Assembly: GCA_028583415.1 (NCBI GenBank) | Contig: CM053265.1 | Coordinates: forward strand, 21,770,830 to 21,834,829 | From: Protea cynaroides | Taxonomy: Eukaryota > Streptophyta > Magnoliopsida > Proteales > Proteaceae | DNA length: 64,000 nt | Direction of reading: 5' to 3' | Shown: positions 10,088 through 20,840 of the stretch, piece after piece | How the letters are laid out: the number at the start of each line of letters is the position of its first letter | How positions within the stretch are numbered: the first letter of the stretch is position 1 | Notes under the pieces: model-generated | What the model saw: the letters and a program-made list of their open reading frames with translations, nothing else | Databases searched by the model: none | What the model was told of the DNA's origin: nothing | Position numbers and translations under genes: made by a program

Positions 10088-10859
10088 ACGTTTGGCCGAG
10101 GTTTGCTCTTTTGAAGTAGTGTTTATATGTCATAATAATATATTTCATATGAATCACGTGGTGATTTTGAAGTTTTATTGGGTTCTGTGAGTTGGCACGA
10201 GTTGCTTTGTTAGATTCCCTCTTATCTTTTATTTCATCCATTCAGTGCTCCACTACCTTCTGACAATTCAATTGTCCCATTTAAATTTCACATGGGATTT
10301 CCTGATATTTCTTGTGCCACTGTGACTTGTTCAGTAATCGACCACCCTTTTCAAACTGCTTTAGGTAAGGTTGTATAATACCGAGTTGGATTGCGAATCA
10401 GCCCAGCGGTCCTGTCTTGATTTTTATCTTGCCGTATTAGAATCAGCCCTTGTAACTTTTGCTGATTCCGTTGCTGCACGAGACTGACCCTAACTGATCA
10501 CAATCCGAATCGTCGATCTTATCTGTTCCCTCAAACACTGTTTATAGCTCATGCCTTGTGACCGTTACCAGTCCTATACCACTTGATCAAAGTAAGCCGA
10601 ATTCAATGAGTGGTGTTCTGTTTTTTCAATTTAATTAATTATAAAGCTTAGATTATTATAGTTGTAGTTTTCAGTTAGTGTCCCAACTTGTCGATTATAT
10701 ATCACACTGTGTCCCCACTTTCCACTCTCCACCAACAACTTAAATTAATAATTATAAATCACAAAGTTGAACCCCATTTATGCAACGGTGTGATAGGAAA
10801 GTTAAAAGCACACTCCAGCTACCATTCTACTATTCTACTATACAACGTGAAGTTATTAT
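10088..10859. other. Distal part of unit A
   Basis: AT-rich, no convincing coding frame. It is the part shared by units A, B and C, ending just before the Copia-3 LTR. Stretches such as TTTAATTAATTATAAAGC are nearly identical in all three copies. Confidence 0.75.
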
Positions 10860-11280
10860 TGTTAGACTTTTTTATAGGTCAAAGGGTTTTATTCCAAACC
10901 CTAATCTTTATATAGAGATTTAGAACACAATGATAATCAATAATAACAGAGACATACCTGAGAGTAGAAGATTGATTTTCGTCATTAATCTTCAAGAATA
11001 ATGTTGGAGCTTTGATCACGGTCTTCAACAGCTTCTAGAGGTTCTACGTGTTTCTCACTGCTCGTGGGTACAGAAAGAATAATACAACTATGGCTACGGA
11101 GACTCATGACTTAGTATATATAATACTATCACAAAACCCTAATTAGTCTCACACTGTAAAATGAATTATTTATCTCTTTATCTTGTGACGAACCAGACCG
11201 AACCAGTCTAACTTAGTGACACAAACTTTTACTGATCAATGGGCCCAGTAATTCATCAAGCCCACATAAATTTTCCAACA
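10860..11280 (-). repeat. Copia-3 3' LTR, 421 bp
   Basis: On the minus strand the LTR runs from TGTTGG (11280) to TAACA (10860) and is preceded by a purine tract, AGTGGGAGAA (11281-11291). A TATA-like ATTATATATACT lies at about 11117-11130. ATTAT (10855-10859) would be the target duplication on this side. Confidence 0.82.
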
Positions 11281-11291
11281 TTCTCCCACTT

Positions 11292-12199
11292 GGTCTAGAA
11301 TAATCACAATGCCACCATTAAACAGTGTGGCCATGGAACCTATTCATATAATAAATCGTCACTTACTTTGATCCAGCTATTAAGCTTGCCAATGGGAGCA
11401 ATAACGGATAATAAACATCAATATATGGTATATCACATTCTCTCAGCCACATACAAAGGCTTACTTAACAGCATGAATCATCGTGAGATAATGAGTCCTC
11501 TTTGATCGAATTACCTTCGACCAAGTTACCCCAAAACCTTATATTTGATAATATCCTCTTATGGCAAACTGCCTCTAGCTTGGATTAATATCTCACTTTG
11601 ACACACCGTCATAGTTTGTTTGGCTGAAGTCACCCTTTATCTTCTATTGAATGCTGCCTCTTATCCTGACCGAATACCACTTTTTTTATTTGGCTGAACA
11701 TTGCCTTGTTTGACCTTTGGCTAAATACTATCTCGTGTCCGACTAAATACTGTCCGTTTTATCTTTGACTAAATACAGCCTGAATCATGAATTAAATCAC
11801 CAACAATACAAACAACCATAGCACTAGATACGAATGAAAACTCCTACTGACTAAGCATATCAAAATAATTCCTCACTATCGTATCATTCGCAAGTCACTA
11901 AAGGCTCCCACTAGTGAATCATTCTTTGTTTTTGAAGAACTTAATCATCCAACTATTCAATCACTATCGTAAATTTAGAATTTAACACACAAAAAAAATA
12001 TCTATTGCATAAATATGCCTTAAGATAAAATAAAATTGAATAGAATTCTATCTTGGTAATACTTAAACTGGAAACAAATTCTCCATTATGGAGGAAACAA
12101 AAACCTTTTGATTCAAAACACCAAATTGAATTTAAATAACTTCTAACTATTAATGTATCTAACTCCTAACTAGACTTGTATTTCATTAACATGAAGACT
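11292..12199. other. Copia-3 internal stretch without recognised gene
   Basis: AT-rich, with loosely repeated phrases such as TTGGCTGAA and GACTAAATAC (11610-11780) that look like degenerate short repeats. I found no pol domain on either strand. Confidence 0.6.
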
Positions 12200-12831
12200 T
12201 CATTCCTTTTATGCATAATTTTCCTTAGAGTTCTTAAAATTCTTTTTCTTCTCTAGCCAACGCTTTCTACTCTTGCAATCCCTCTTCATATGCCCTTTCT
12301 TTTGACACCAAAAATATTTGATGTTGCTTAGATCCCTTTCTTCATGCTGCTCTTTATCATCTTTCTCCTTATTGTAGGGTTTCTTTGCTTTATCAGAAAA
12401 ATATTTTTCTCTTTTGTGGGGTCACTCTTTGCTCTTTAGTGCCTTCGTCAGAGTTGTTCTTATAGAACGTATCATTGATGGATTTGATAGTTTCTTTTTT
12501 TTTTTTCACTTTCTTCATCTTCATACAAGAAACTATCAATTCTTCCAAAGTCCACTTTGTTCTAGAAGTTCTATATGCCACTTTAATATGCTTGTATTCA
12601 CTAGGTAGAGATTTCATTGCCAAGTATACCAAATGATCCTTATCAATAGTATGTCCTATATCTCTAAGTTTTTTTAGTTATATCAGCAAATCCTACAAGG
12701 TGATCTGTAATATTACTTTTTCCATCATAAACAATGATAGACAGTTTTGCCATCAGGGTGCCCATCAGTGCTTTCTTAGTTTTCTCATATCTTGCTTTAA
12801 TGCCTTTCAGTAAAATTTTGACTGTTTTCTT
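12200..12831 (-). pseudogene. Copia-3 gag fragment (UBN2 type)
   Basis: The clearest part (12393-12632) reads VYLAMKSLPSEYKHIKVAY followed by KWTLEELI, the standard UBN2 gag block of plant copia elements. Downstream, at about 12255-12330, a zinc knuckle is visible as WCQKKGHMKRDC with its first Cys replaced by Tyr. Upstream codons (12640-12830) continue gag-like sequence with frameshifts until the Gypsy-1 LTR. It has no start codon left and is inactive. Confidence 0.85.
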
Positions 12832-13194
12832 TGTAAGACCCGTATTCTATTAACCCAGTCTAACCGTGTCGTGTCAGGTCTTTCTATCATGGTCGGATCA
12901 AGTGGACCAAGTGCGTGAAGAAATCACAAGGCTAGGTATGTTAATTGACCCAAAACCAGTCAATTTTGAGTGTGTGGTCGCATACCTGAGCTAGTATGAT
13001 CGACCACACCTTAAGAAAAGTGAGACCACTCAAAATCCAATGCATGGTCACATATTTGGAAAGTGTGGTCGACGAATTCTACGACCATACGTGCTACCGC
13101 ATGATGTTGAGACTGACTCTGAGTTTTTAGAAACATTCCTAATCTAAGAAATTTCTTTCCAAGTTGAGGGAGAACTCTATATGGAGGTTTTCTT

Positions 13195-13204
13195 CTATAT
13201 AAAG
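13195..13204 (+). promoter_or_regulatory. TATA box of the Gypsy-1 5' LTR
   Basis: CTATATAAAG sits downstream of the palindrome-rich upstream region and upstream of a GA-rich leader. The equivalent box occurs at 22855-22864 in the 3' LTR and in most sister LTRs. Confidence 0.7.
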
Positions 13205-14789
13205 GGCATCATCTCTCACTCTTTTAGAACCCAAATTAAAACTCTATGCCTAAGAGAGAAAGAGAGAAAGGAAGAGAAGAAGAAGGAGGTCTGAAGAGGC
13301 AAGCTGAGAGGAAGGAAGGTTTTAGGTTGCTACAGAAGGCCAAGGTAATGAACCATCTCTGTAGAAGTAGATCACATAGTATAGGGATTTTTCCATTATA
13401 AATTAAATGTGGAATTGATGTGGAATCTCAATCATGAGACCCCATGAACAAAACCTCAAGGGAGATCCATGGAGAGTAGGTTAGAGTGGATAACTTTGTA
13501 AAATTTATGAATTGAAGGTCATAGACCAATCATAGAGGAAACCCTATTGATAAACCAAGGAATCGCCTCTTGAAGGAATTGGATTGAGGATAAAAATTTA
13601 CCAACCTTTCTGTGGTCATAGCCTATGATCAATCACAGGGTGATCAGAGGTCGACCACACGCTTTCGAGAAGATCCCAGAGAAGGTGTAGTTGCATATGT
13701 GGTCGCATGATATGTGACCATACATATCAACCACACACCCTTCAGTCACAAATACAAAGACCACAGGTTCAACCACACCTATGACTACATAGTTTCAGGA
13801 AGCCTGTTTGAGTCCAGATTAGGTTTTTGACTTCTGTAACTTGGTAAACTTGAACCCTAACTTAAAATCCATAAATTTCTTAGGTTCTCAAGTAATTCAA
13901 AAGTAATTTTCAAGGCTTGGAGAAGATCGAACATCATTAAAAAGTGAGGGAACAAGACCTAAACTAATTGGATAATAACAAAATATTTTATTTTAGTTAT
14001 CCAATGCAATGAATGATTCTATGCTTGTATGCTTGTAATGTTCATATCACATATCATCCAATATTACTGTTATTTCTCTTCATGCATATTTATTTCTGTC
14101 TATTTATAACATGATGATGGTGAAGCTAGGAATAGACATGTGATTATTTGTGTGGTTGGTGTGTTAGATGTTAGTGGGGCATCAGGGGGAGGACATGGCA
14201 CTGTGGTCTTTGGCCTAGTCGTCAGACTCTAGCTCTATCTCTACTCAAGTCTTGCCCACTGACATCATTATATCGCCATTACCTTAGTGGAACTATTACG
14301 TCGTAAGGCATCAGGGGAGGTGGTTTCGGACCATGTGGTCTCTGACTCTACCTGTGGGCATTAGCTCTATCTTTATGGACGTATTAAGGGATGCTGGAGT
14401 AAGGCCTTGGATACATTTGAATGACATTATGATTGGTTAGTTGAGAGGCTAGTTTGTAAACCCTGACCAATAGGGGCTTATGTATTGGTATGTGTAGGAC
14501 ATCATGGAAAGTATTGAAGGTGTGTGATCTGGACACTTTAGCCCTATCTCTATTCTATGGTGGGATGGATGTGGGACGACATTGATGTTTGATCCATTAG
14601 GTGGATTCACACACCCATGTATAGAGGTGCGGTGGCCATTAATCTTTTTTATAGTATAGTTGCAAAACTTAAAACTAGACCAAAGATATGAATTGAATGC
14701 TTGCATATGTTTATGCATTATTTTGTTTGCTCACTGAGCCGTGATGTGTGCTCACCCTTTGAATTCTAATATTTTTAGTTATTGATGTA

Positions 14790-14912
14790 GGTCCTGCTGT
14801 GGAAGTTTACATGAATGTGTTGACGTATGGACACATAGCGACTATGGATTTAGAAGATAAGGAGGAAGCGTATGATCCATCGTGCAAGTGCAACCAATGG
14901 GTTTTTGATTAG
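14790..14912 (+). other. Conserved 41-codon frame at the LTR end (Gypsy-1)
   Basis: The first base is the last base of an acceptor-like site (TTTTTAGTTATTGATGTAG). The frame runs 40 codons to TAG, with TYGHIATMD in the middle and SCKCNQWVFD at the end. The same gap-free frame is present in five other gypsy LTRs of the window. No start codon is shared, so translation, if any, would depend on splicing or an internal Met. Function unknown. Confidence 0.4.
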
Positions 14913-15200
14913 TTTAGCTACTTTTTTCTGTGGAACATGTAATTGATTAATTTATGTTATGTCATGAGTTTACTTGGAGATAATTGAATTTACTTATTTA
15001 TTTATCATTGATAGACCTTAGTTCATTACTAGTAAAGACTTTCGCTATTTATTTATTTATTTATTTACTCTGATTATTATCGTGGAATGTGCTTGGTTTG
15101 ATCGGGTGGGCACGACCTATACGAGATCCTGGTTTGAACAGTTGATTCTCATAACGGTTCATCACACTACTCGTTAGTCTAGAATTGGGATGTGATAGCT

Positions 15201-15214
15201 TGGTATCAGAGCTC
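15201..15214 (+). promoter_or_regulatory. Gypsy-1 primer binding site
   Basis: TGGTATCAGAGCTC follows the 5' LTR by three bases and matches the 3' end of initiator Met-tRNA over its first 12 bases. Confidence 0.92.
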
Positions 15215-15700
15215 TCAAGCTCTACCCATTAAACAAAAATATTCCCATGAGAGTCATGAACTGAGTTAGGATAAATTAAAAACTATAATACAAACACACC
15301 ATAAGTACCTCTGTTGTTTGAGACATAAATTAAGAAAGAAAATAATACACATATGTAAATGAGAAACAATATGCATATATTTATATATGATCCTAAAGTT
15401 AAAATAACAAAATATACATCTAGAGTCAGAGTATGGTCCACAGTCCAGACAGTTACTCTGTAATACAAATAAAAAGGAGAAAATAAAACATCATGTAGCT
15501 GGAGGAGTAGAAAAAGGAGGTGCCTTTCTGTCTTGATCGTAGTCCTTGACGTATGCCCTCGTGAGCCATGCTACCTGTGTCTGGGTCACCCGAAGACTCT
15601 CGGCAAGACTCGTCACTTGCTCATCAGTTGTGTGCTGAGAGTCAGGATCTGTCCTAATAGCTGATCTGTAGCACTTCGAGCGTGGTGAATCCCACGTAGT
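15215..15700. other. Gypsy-1 untranslated leader
   Basis: AT-rich leader with no gene. Its 15260-15475 part is recognisable on the minus strand at about 60740-60980 in Gypsy-4, which confirms it as element sequence. Confidence 0.7.
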
Positions 15701-16780
15701 AGAGCCATCATGTCATCTGGTTGTAGCTTCGAAGGACCAACTGAGTGATAAGTCTGAGAAAGGCCAGCTCCGATAGAATGCTGCGGTGATGGAGGAGGGA
15801 TGGCATTACATCCATATACATCTGATAATCATCCTCATCATCATCTATCTTTGATGCCTCTGTTCCTACCGTCCCGCATCTGTAGTTGCCACTCGAGTAA
15901 GAGGATGCACCATAGCATTCCTCTCCTCGTCACTGACCTGTACATCTTACATGCCCATCCAGCAGATGGCCTCCCAGTTGAGGTCAGCTGAAAAGGTGTC
16001 CTCGTAGATCCTCTCATGTACCAAGTCCACCTACAGACGAGTGAGTAGGGTGTAGTGATCAAGCACCCATAGGGTAGGTTACCCTTTAAGCCAAGTGTCA
16101 TGGCTCTGTGCATGGTCTTGATGATGATGTACCGGAGGCAGACAGGTTGTTTGATGCAGATACAGTAGAGGAGATACTGGGTCAACTGTGAAACCATCTC
16201 ATAGTGACCACTTTATGAAATTAGATTGTGTTGGATGATCTTGTAATACACTAGAGGTTCTGGACGGAGGTTGACTGCCTTCATCTACCAACGATCGTCC
16301 GAAAGAAGCTGACTGCATACCTCTACACACATCCTTTCTGATAAGAATTGGGGCTCTTTCGGTGCGCAATAAACTAGGGGACCATCGTTGGAAATGCCCA
16401 GGAGGTCAGCCAATTCTTGACAGTTAAACGAAATTGGTACCCAGTCACTAAGCTACTGATCCAAAGCTTTCTACCTTTATCCACGTCCTCTGGGTCACCC
16501 TTAACCTATAGGTTGCACTAGAACTTCTTTACCAACTCTAGATGGGTGCAACCCTCGTATAAGATCACAGAAAGCCAACCCATCTCACCAAATCCCCTTT
16601 CCACATCAAATAGGGCTAAACCGGCAAAGTTGACACACCGACCCTTTCGACCTTTTTTCGATGATACCATGGATACCGTATCTCAGCTTTAATGGACCTA
16701 AAGCGATGGGAGTCATGGACTCTGGGAACCTTTGTTCAAACCATGTTACCTACAAGGAGCATAAACCAATAAACAAGTTA
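15700..16780 (-). pseudogene. Antisense ORF of Gypsy-1, plant transposon-protein-like
   Basis: The minus strand between leader and gag carries a decayed protein. The longest open piece (15841-16197) includes LRYIIIKTMHRAMTLGLKG and NLPYGCLITT. Upstream pieces read ALFDVERGFGEMGWLSV, then VILYEGCTHLELVKKF, with stops between. This order (an ERGF/GW block, a LVKEF-like block, then a LPYG-LIT block) resembles the antisense frame of unknown role found in some plant gypsy elements and labelled putative plant transposon protein. Assignment is from memory and moderate. Confidence 0.55.
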
Positions 16781-17632
16781 AAAAATCTAAAAATTTGGCA
16801 GAATATCGACATATAGTGAGCAAAAGCCTCACTTTCCACCCAAACATCTGGGCAAGAGGACTTACGTAAATCACAAATCATCCTACAATGGTCAATCATC
16901 AAGGAATTGTCGCCAATTAAAATGAATTTGAAGAAATTTCAAAATTGACAAAAAATTCCAAAAATTTCGGTCAAAAATCAAAATTTCAAGCCTTTTGCCA
17001 AACCAACCGATGAAACCCAAATTTTCTAGAGGGCTTTCTTCCGTTGGGTGCCCAGTAGCAAGAGTCACTAATAAAAATCAAATTTTTATGGTTAAATAAA
17101 ATCTAATTTGGTAAAGATCGAAATAGGCGATGAAAACCTAGAATAAAATGACAAAGATAACAATGGCAATGAAGAATGTGCTATAGTGATGCAGAATCTG
17201 GTGGTTGATCGAGAAAATTTCACTCGAGGTGAGTGGTCGACACTGTAGCAACTCAGTGGAGGCGAGCTGAGTCAAAGCCAGAAGAGATAAAAGAAGAATG
17301 GGAACAAATGGCTCGAAATCAGGTTTAAAACTTTGATTTGGGGTCGTGCGGTCGCAAAATTCGACCAAAAGGTCGACCACACCTGCGACCACACGATCAA
17401 CCACAGGCTCTTAGTAAGCTGGTAGGGTTTGTGTGGTCGCCACCCTATGGTCGCATATAGTGCAACCACACCTATCAACCACACGATTGGAAATACACCA
17501 CATTGTTTGAATGACTCTGAAAATTTGAAATTTTCTTCTTTTATTGTGAAACTAACATGAGCTCATCATATATTGTACTTCTCTCACATATTCCCTTGAC
17601 TTTTCAGATATCACCATAGTCGATAGTAGGAA
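16780..17632. other. Gypsy-1 spacer before gag
   Basis: No convincing protein. It includes clusters of the ACCACAC / GGTCGACC words seen in the LTRs (about 17340-17490) and an acceptor-like TTGACTTTTCAG at about 17597-17608, shortly before the gag ATG. Confidence 0.55.
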
Positions 17633-18960
17633 ATGGCTGGGCGTAGAGGATCCAGAAGAAGATGTAACCCAAGCCCACCCCCACCACCACCTGCAGAGGT
17701 AAATGCCAATGAAAATCCTAAGGGTTAAGCTAGAAATACTGAGAACCAAAACGTAACTCCACCAGGGGTCAACAACCAGGCCAACCCCATAAATTTGCTA
17801 GCACCACCAACAGATTTGGCAACGGTTGTGATGAATTTGGCACAGCAAGTATAGCAATTACAACAGATGCAAGTGAACATGCAAGCTACCATGGGAATTA
17901 CTCCCCCAGCTGCAAACACAACACCCATAACTGCAGGGCATGCCAGTACCATGCTTGGGGGTAGCAACACTGTGCCCCATGCTTTGGTTATGAACAACAC
18001 AGCACCACAGGTACCTCAAACACCAGTGGTACACGCTCAAGTGTAGAACCTTGAAGCACCGCAAGGAGGATATAACCAGGGTAACTATTAGTATCAGTCG
18101 CCCATGTATGTAGTTTATAAACAGAACCAGCTGACCACTCCAGGCTGATCAAGCGTTTCCTAAAAATGAAACCGAAGGAGTTCAAAGACAAGCCGTCGGA
18201 CCCTCTATGGCTAGCACACTGGATTGACAAAATGGAGAGAAATTTCATGATAATGACAGTTACTGAAGAAGAGAAAATGCCATGTGCCACTTTTATGCTG
18301 AAAGATAACGCACATCATTGGTGGAAGTTCTACTCGAGGATATCTACTAACCAAGTACACCAATATGACCTGGCTATCTTCAAATAAGCTTTCTACGAAA
18401 ATTATTTTCCTAGGAGTTTCAGAGATATGATGGAAAAGGAGTTCTTGAGTCTGTATCAAGGACAGATGACTGTCGACGCTTACCTGCAGTGTTATGAAGA
18501 GTTGTTCTTCTTTGCTCCCTCTAACATGCAGAAAGAAGATACCAAAACCCGTAGGTTCGTTATTGGACTAAGGGGAAGCATCCGAGAGCATGTATTAGGG
18601 CTGAAAAAGAATATATATAATGAAACTGTGCAGATTGCTCAAGTACTTGAATCAAGCCAAAGGGAGAGCTATTTTGCTCAAAATAGAGGCATTAAGAGGC
18701 CGAATGGGAATGCATTCAATGAAGGGAATTCAAAGACTTTCAAACCCTTCTGTACCTAAGGCTTCAATGCTGCAGCCAAGACTACCTAGCCCGCTCTACC
18801 CCAACAAAAGCAAGGAAACACTGGAGTAAAATACTACAACTATGATCAAGTAGGGCATTATTCAAGGGATTGCCCTAAACCAAAGCAACAACTACAGCAA
18901 GGAAAGGTTTATGTGGTGATTGCTGAAGACACTACTGCATCACCTGATGTGGTAACAGGT
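17633..18960 (+). pseudogene. Gypsy-1 gag
   Basis: The ATG at 17633 opens MAGRRGSRRR with a Pro-rich stretch, but stops and a frameshift follow before the capsid-like core. The core (18166-18387 and 18427-18759, same frame) has the retrotransposon gag features WLAHWIDKMERNF, WWKFY and FRDMMEKEFLSL. The zinc knuckle near 18830-18880 reads YYNYDQVGHYSRDCPK, in which both N-terminal Cys have become Tyr, so zinc binding should be lost. Gag would form the particle and bind RNA. Confidence 0.87.
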
Positions 18961-19345
18961 ATGATCCGACCTTTTTATTTTGTAATACCTAGTGTGAGCA
19001 TGTAGATTAATTTAGGAATAAAAATCACAGGTATCGTTAATGGCATACCTACTAAAGTACTCTTGGACTCTGGAGTCACCCACTCATTTGTTTCTGTGAC
19101 TTTTAAAAAGAAACTGAGTATGCACCTCAGACCTTTAGACTACATACTATTAGTACGATCATCTATGGGATTGAAAGTAGTGCTAGACAAAGGTTACAGA
19201 CCATGTCCAATTCTTATTGGCGAGAAGACTATGGATGCAACCTTACTCCAACTTGAAATGACAGACTTTGACGTCATCTTAGGAATGGATTGGTTAGCTA
19301 GGCATTCCGTAAATCTATTATGTGTGGAAAAAATTGACATTTAAG
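18961..19345 (+). pseudogene. Gypsy-1 aspartic protease
   Basis: Retropepsin-like domain that matures the polyprotein. The active-site motif reads LLDSGVTHSFVS (the Ala usual after DSG is Val), and the second conserved block FDVILGMDWL lies near the end. The frame stops shortly after (VEKIDI). Same frame as the gag core. Confidence 0.88.
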
Positions 19346-20485
19346 GGCCAGAATGGTCAAATACTCAGCTTTTTAGGGACCAAACTCCCTCGTAAACATA
19401 AATTCATTCTCTCTACACTAAAGGCTAAGAGATGCCTTGTGAAAGGTGGAGTTAGATACCTTGTATCTGTGGTGGACCTTACCAAAGAGGCACCATGAAT
19501 GGAAGATATAGAAGTTGTATGAGAATTTTTAGACGTGTTTCTTAAGGATTTACCTGGTTTGCCACTTGATAGAGCGACAAAGTTCGTTATCGACCTATTA
19601 CCAGGGTCCAAAGCACCATATCGCATTGTTCCAATTGAATTGAAGGAATTGAAGGTTCAACTGCAAGAGCTATTGGACAAGGGATTTATCTGACTGAGTA
19701 TATCACCTTAGGGGGTACCAGCATTATTCGTCAAAAAGAAGGACGGTAGTGTCAGACAATGTATAGACTATCAGGAATTAAAGAAGCTCACAATCAAGAA
19801 TCGATATCCCTTACCTTGGATCAATGATTTGTTTGATCAACTGCAAGGAGTGAACGTGTTTTCCATGATTGATCTCCGATCAGGGTATCATCAGTTGAAG
19901 ATCAAAGACGTTGACATTCCTAAAATAGAATTTAAAACTAGATACGGACATTATGAGTTTCTGGTGATGTCTTTTGGACTAACAAACGCACTAGCATCTT
20001 TTATGGAACTCATGAATCGAGTGTTTCACGACATGTTGGACACTTCGATCATCATTTTCATAGATGACATATTGATATATTCCAAAGATGAGGTGACTCA
20101 TGTGACAGATCTTAGAGCAGCCTTACAACGATTGAGAAAAGAAAAGCTTTATGCCAAATTCAAGAAATATGAGTTCTGATTAAAGGAAGTACAATTCTTA
20201 GGTCACATAGTATCCTTAGAAGAAATTAAAGTGGATCCCAACAAGATTGAGGCTATTGTAAAATGGGAAGCACCTATGAGTGTTGCAGAAATCAGAAGTT
20301 TCTTGGGTTTAGCTGGGTATTATCGATGGTTCGTAGAAGACTACTCCAAAATTGTTGCACCTCTCACAAGTTTGATGAAGAAAGGAGAAAAGTTTGTTTG
20401 GACTGACAAGTATAAAGAGAGTTTCCAAACACTAAAGGCAAGACTGATATCGACTCCCATCTTGACCATCTTGGTACTAGGATAA
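19346..20485 (+). pseudogene. Gypsy-1 reverse transcriptase
   Basis: The domain begins near PLDRATKFVIDLLPG and KAPYRI. The fingers show FVKKKDGSVRQCIDY. Motif A is MIDLRSGYHQL, motif B MSFGLTNA, and the catalytic motif C is FIDDIL (about 20059-20076), all in the frame of 19829-20179. In-frame stops occur near 19690, 19708 and 20179. The thumb and connection follow at 20231-20485 (SFLGLAGYYRWFVEDYS). Catalytic residues remain while the frame is broken. Confidence 0.9.
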
Positions 20486-20840
20486 CCATTTATCTTGTAT
20501 ACCGATGCTTCTGGGTTAGTTTGGGATGTGTTCTCATGCAAGGAGAGCAAGTAATTACGTATGCATCAAGACAACTGAAGGAACATGAGGAGAATTACCC
20601 TACTCATGACTTAGAGTTAGCAGTGGTGGTACATGCCGTCAAGATATGGAAACACTATCTGTATGGAGAAAAGTATTAGGTAAAGTTAGATCATAAGAGT
20701 CTTACTTATCTCTTTAACCAGAAGGATTTAAATATGAGATAGAGGAGATGGCTAAAATTGCTCAAGGATTATGATTGTGATATCTAGTATCATCCAAGAA
20801 AGACTAATGTAGTTGCTGATGCGCTAAGCCAAAAAGCAAT
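20486..20840 (+). pseudogene. Gypsy-1 RNase H
   Basis: Broken by several stops and shifts. Readable pieces include LYTDASG (acidic strand 1), a SRQLKEHEENYPTHDLELAV-like stretch, and a KSLTYLFNQKDLNMR-like stretch. A VVADALS-like end is visible at about 20812-20830, as in other gypsy elements. Confidence 0.82.

Larger units (their letters stand above)
8360..10859 (+). repeat. Unit A: long inverted copy of 39320-42035
   Basis: Reading plus, unit A holds a LINE RNase H end (8360-8830), a non-coding LINE-like tail, a region with a minus-strand 61-codon frame (9796-9981), and a stretch ending in CTATACAACGTGAAG. The reverse complement of 39320-42035 matches the same order over its length with substitutions, short indels and local replacement around 10090-10180. 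The left end is cut by the Copia-1 LTR and the right end by the Copia-3 LTR at 10860. The distal 0.6-0.7 kb is also present as unit B (28112-28800). Confidence 0.87.
10860..12831 (-). mobile_element. Copia-3, gag-only copia remnant
   Basis: Minus-strand order is a gag fragment (12200-12831), a long non-coding stretch, a purine tract, then a 421 bp LTR (10860-11280). Its 5' part was cut where the Gypsy-1 LTR begins at 12832. I see no protease, integrase, RT or RNase H between gag and the LTR, although only about 900 bp separate them. Either pol was deleted or this is a short non-autonomous element. Confidence 0.75.
12832..15197 (+). repeat. Gypsy-1 5' LTR, 2366 bp
   Basis: It begins TGTAAGACCC and ends with TGTGATA, a mutated form of the TGTGACA end in sister LTRs. 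A TATA box (CTATATAAAG, 13195-13204) is followed by a GA-rich leader. A donor-like AAG/GTAATG is at 13345 and an acceptor-like GATGTAG ends at 14790. Many GGTCGACC-like palindromes and TGTGGTCGC words flank the promoter. Short frames inside (14449-14718 and others) are not genes, apart from the small conserved frame at 14790-14912. Confidence 0.9.

Noticed and set aside
13228..13344. Protein reading through the LTR first exon into the 41-codon frame
   Set aside because: The ATG present in Gypsy-1 is not shared by other LTRs and its phase does not match the downstream frame, so I do not claim a spliced coding fusion.
15201..15214. tRNA gene
   Set aside because: This and the similar sites at 6244 and 25878 are short primer binding sites matching only the tRNA 3' end; no cloverleaf is present.
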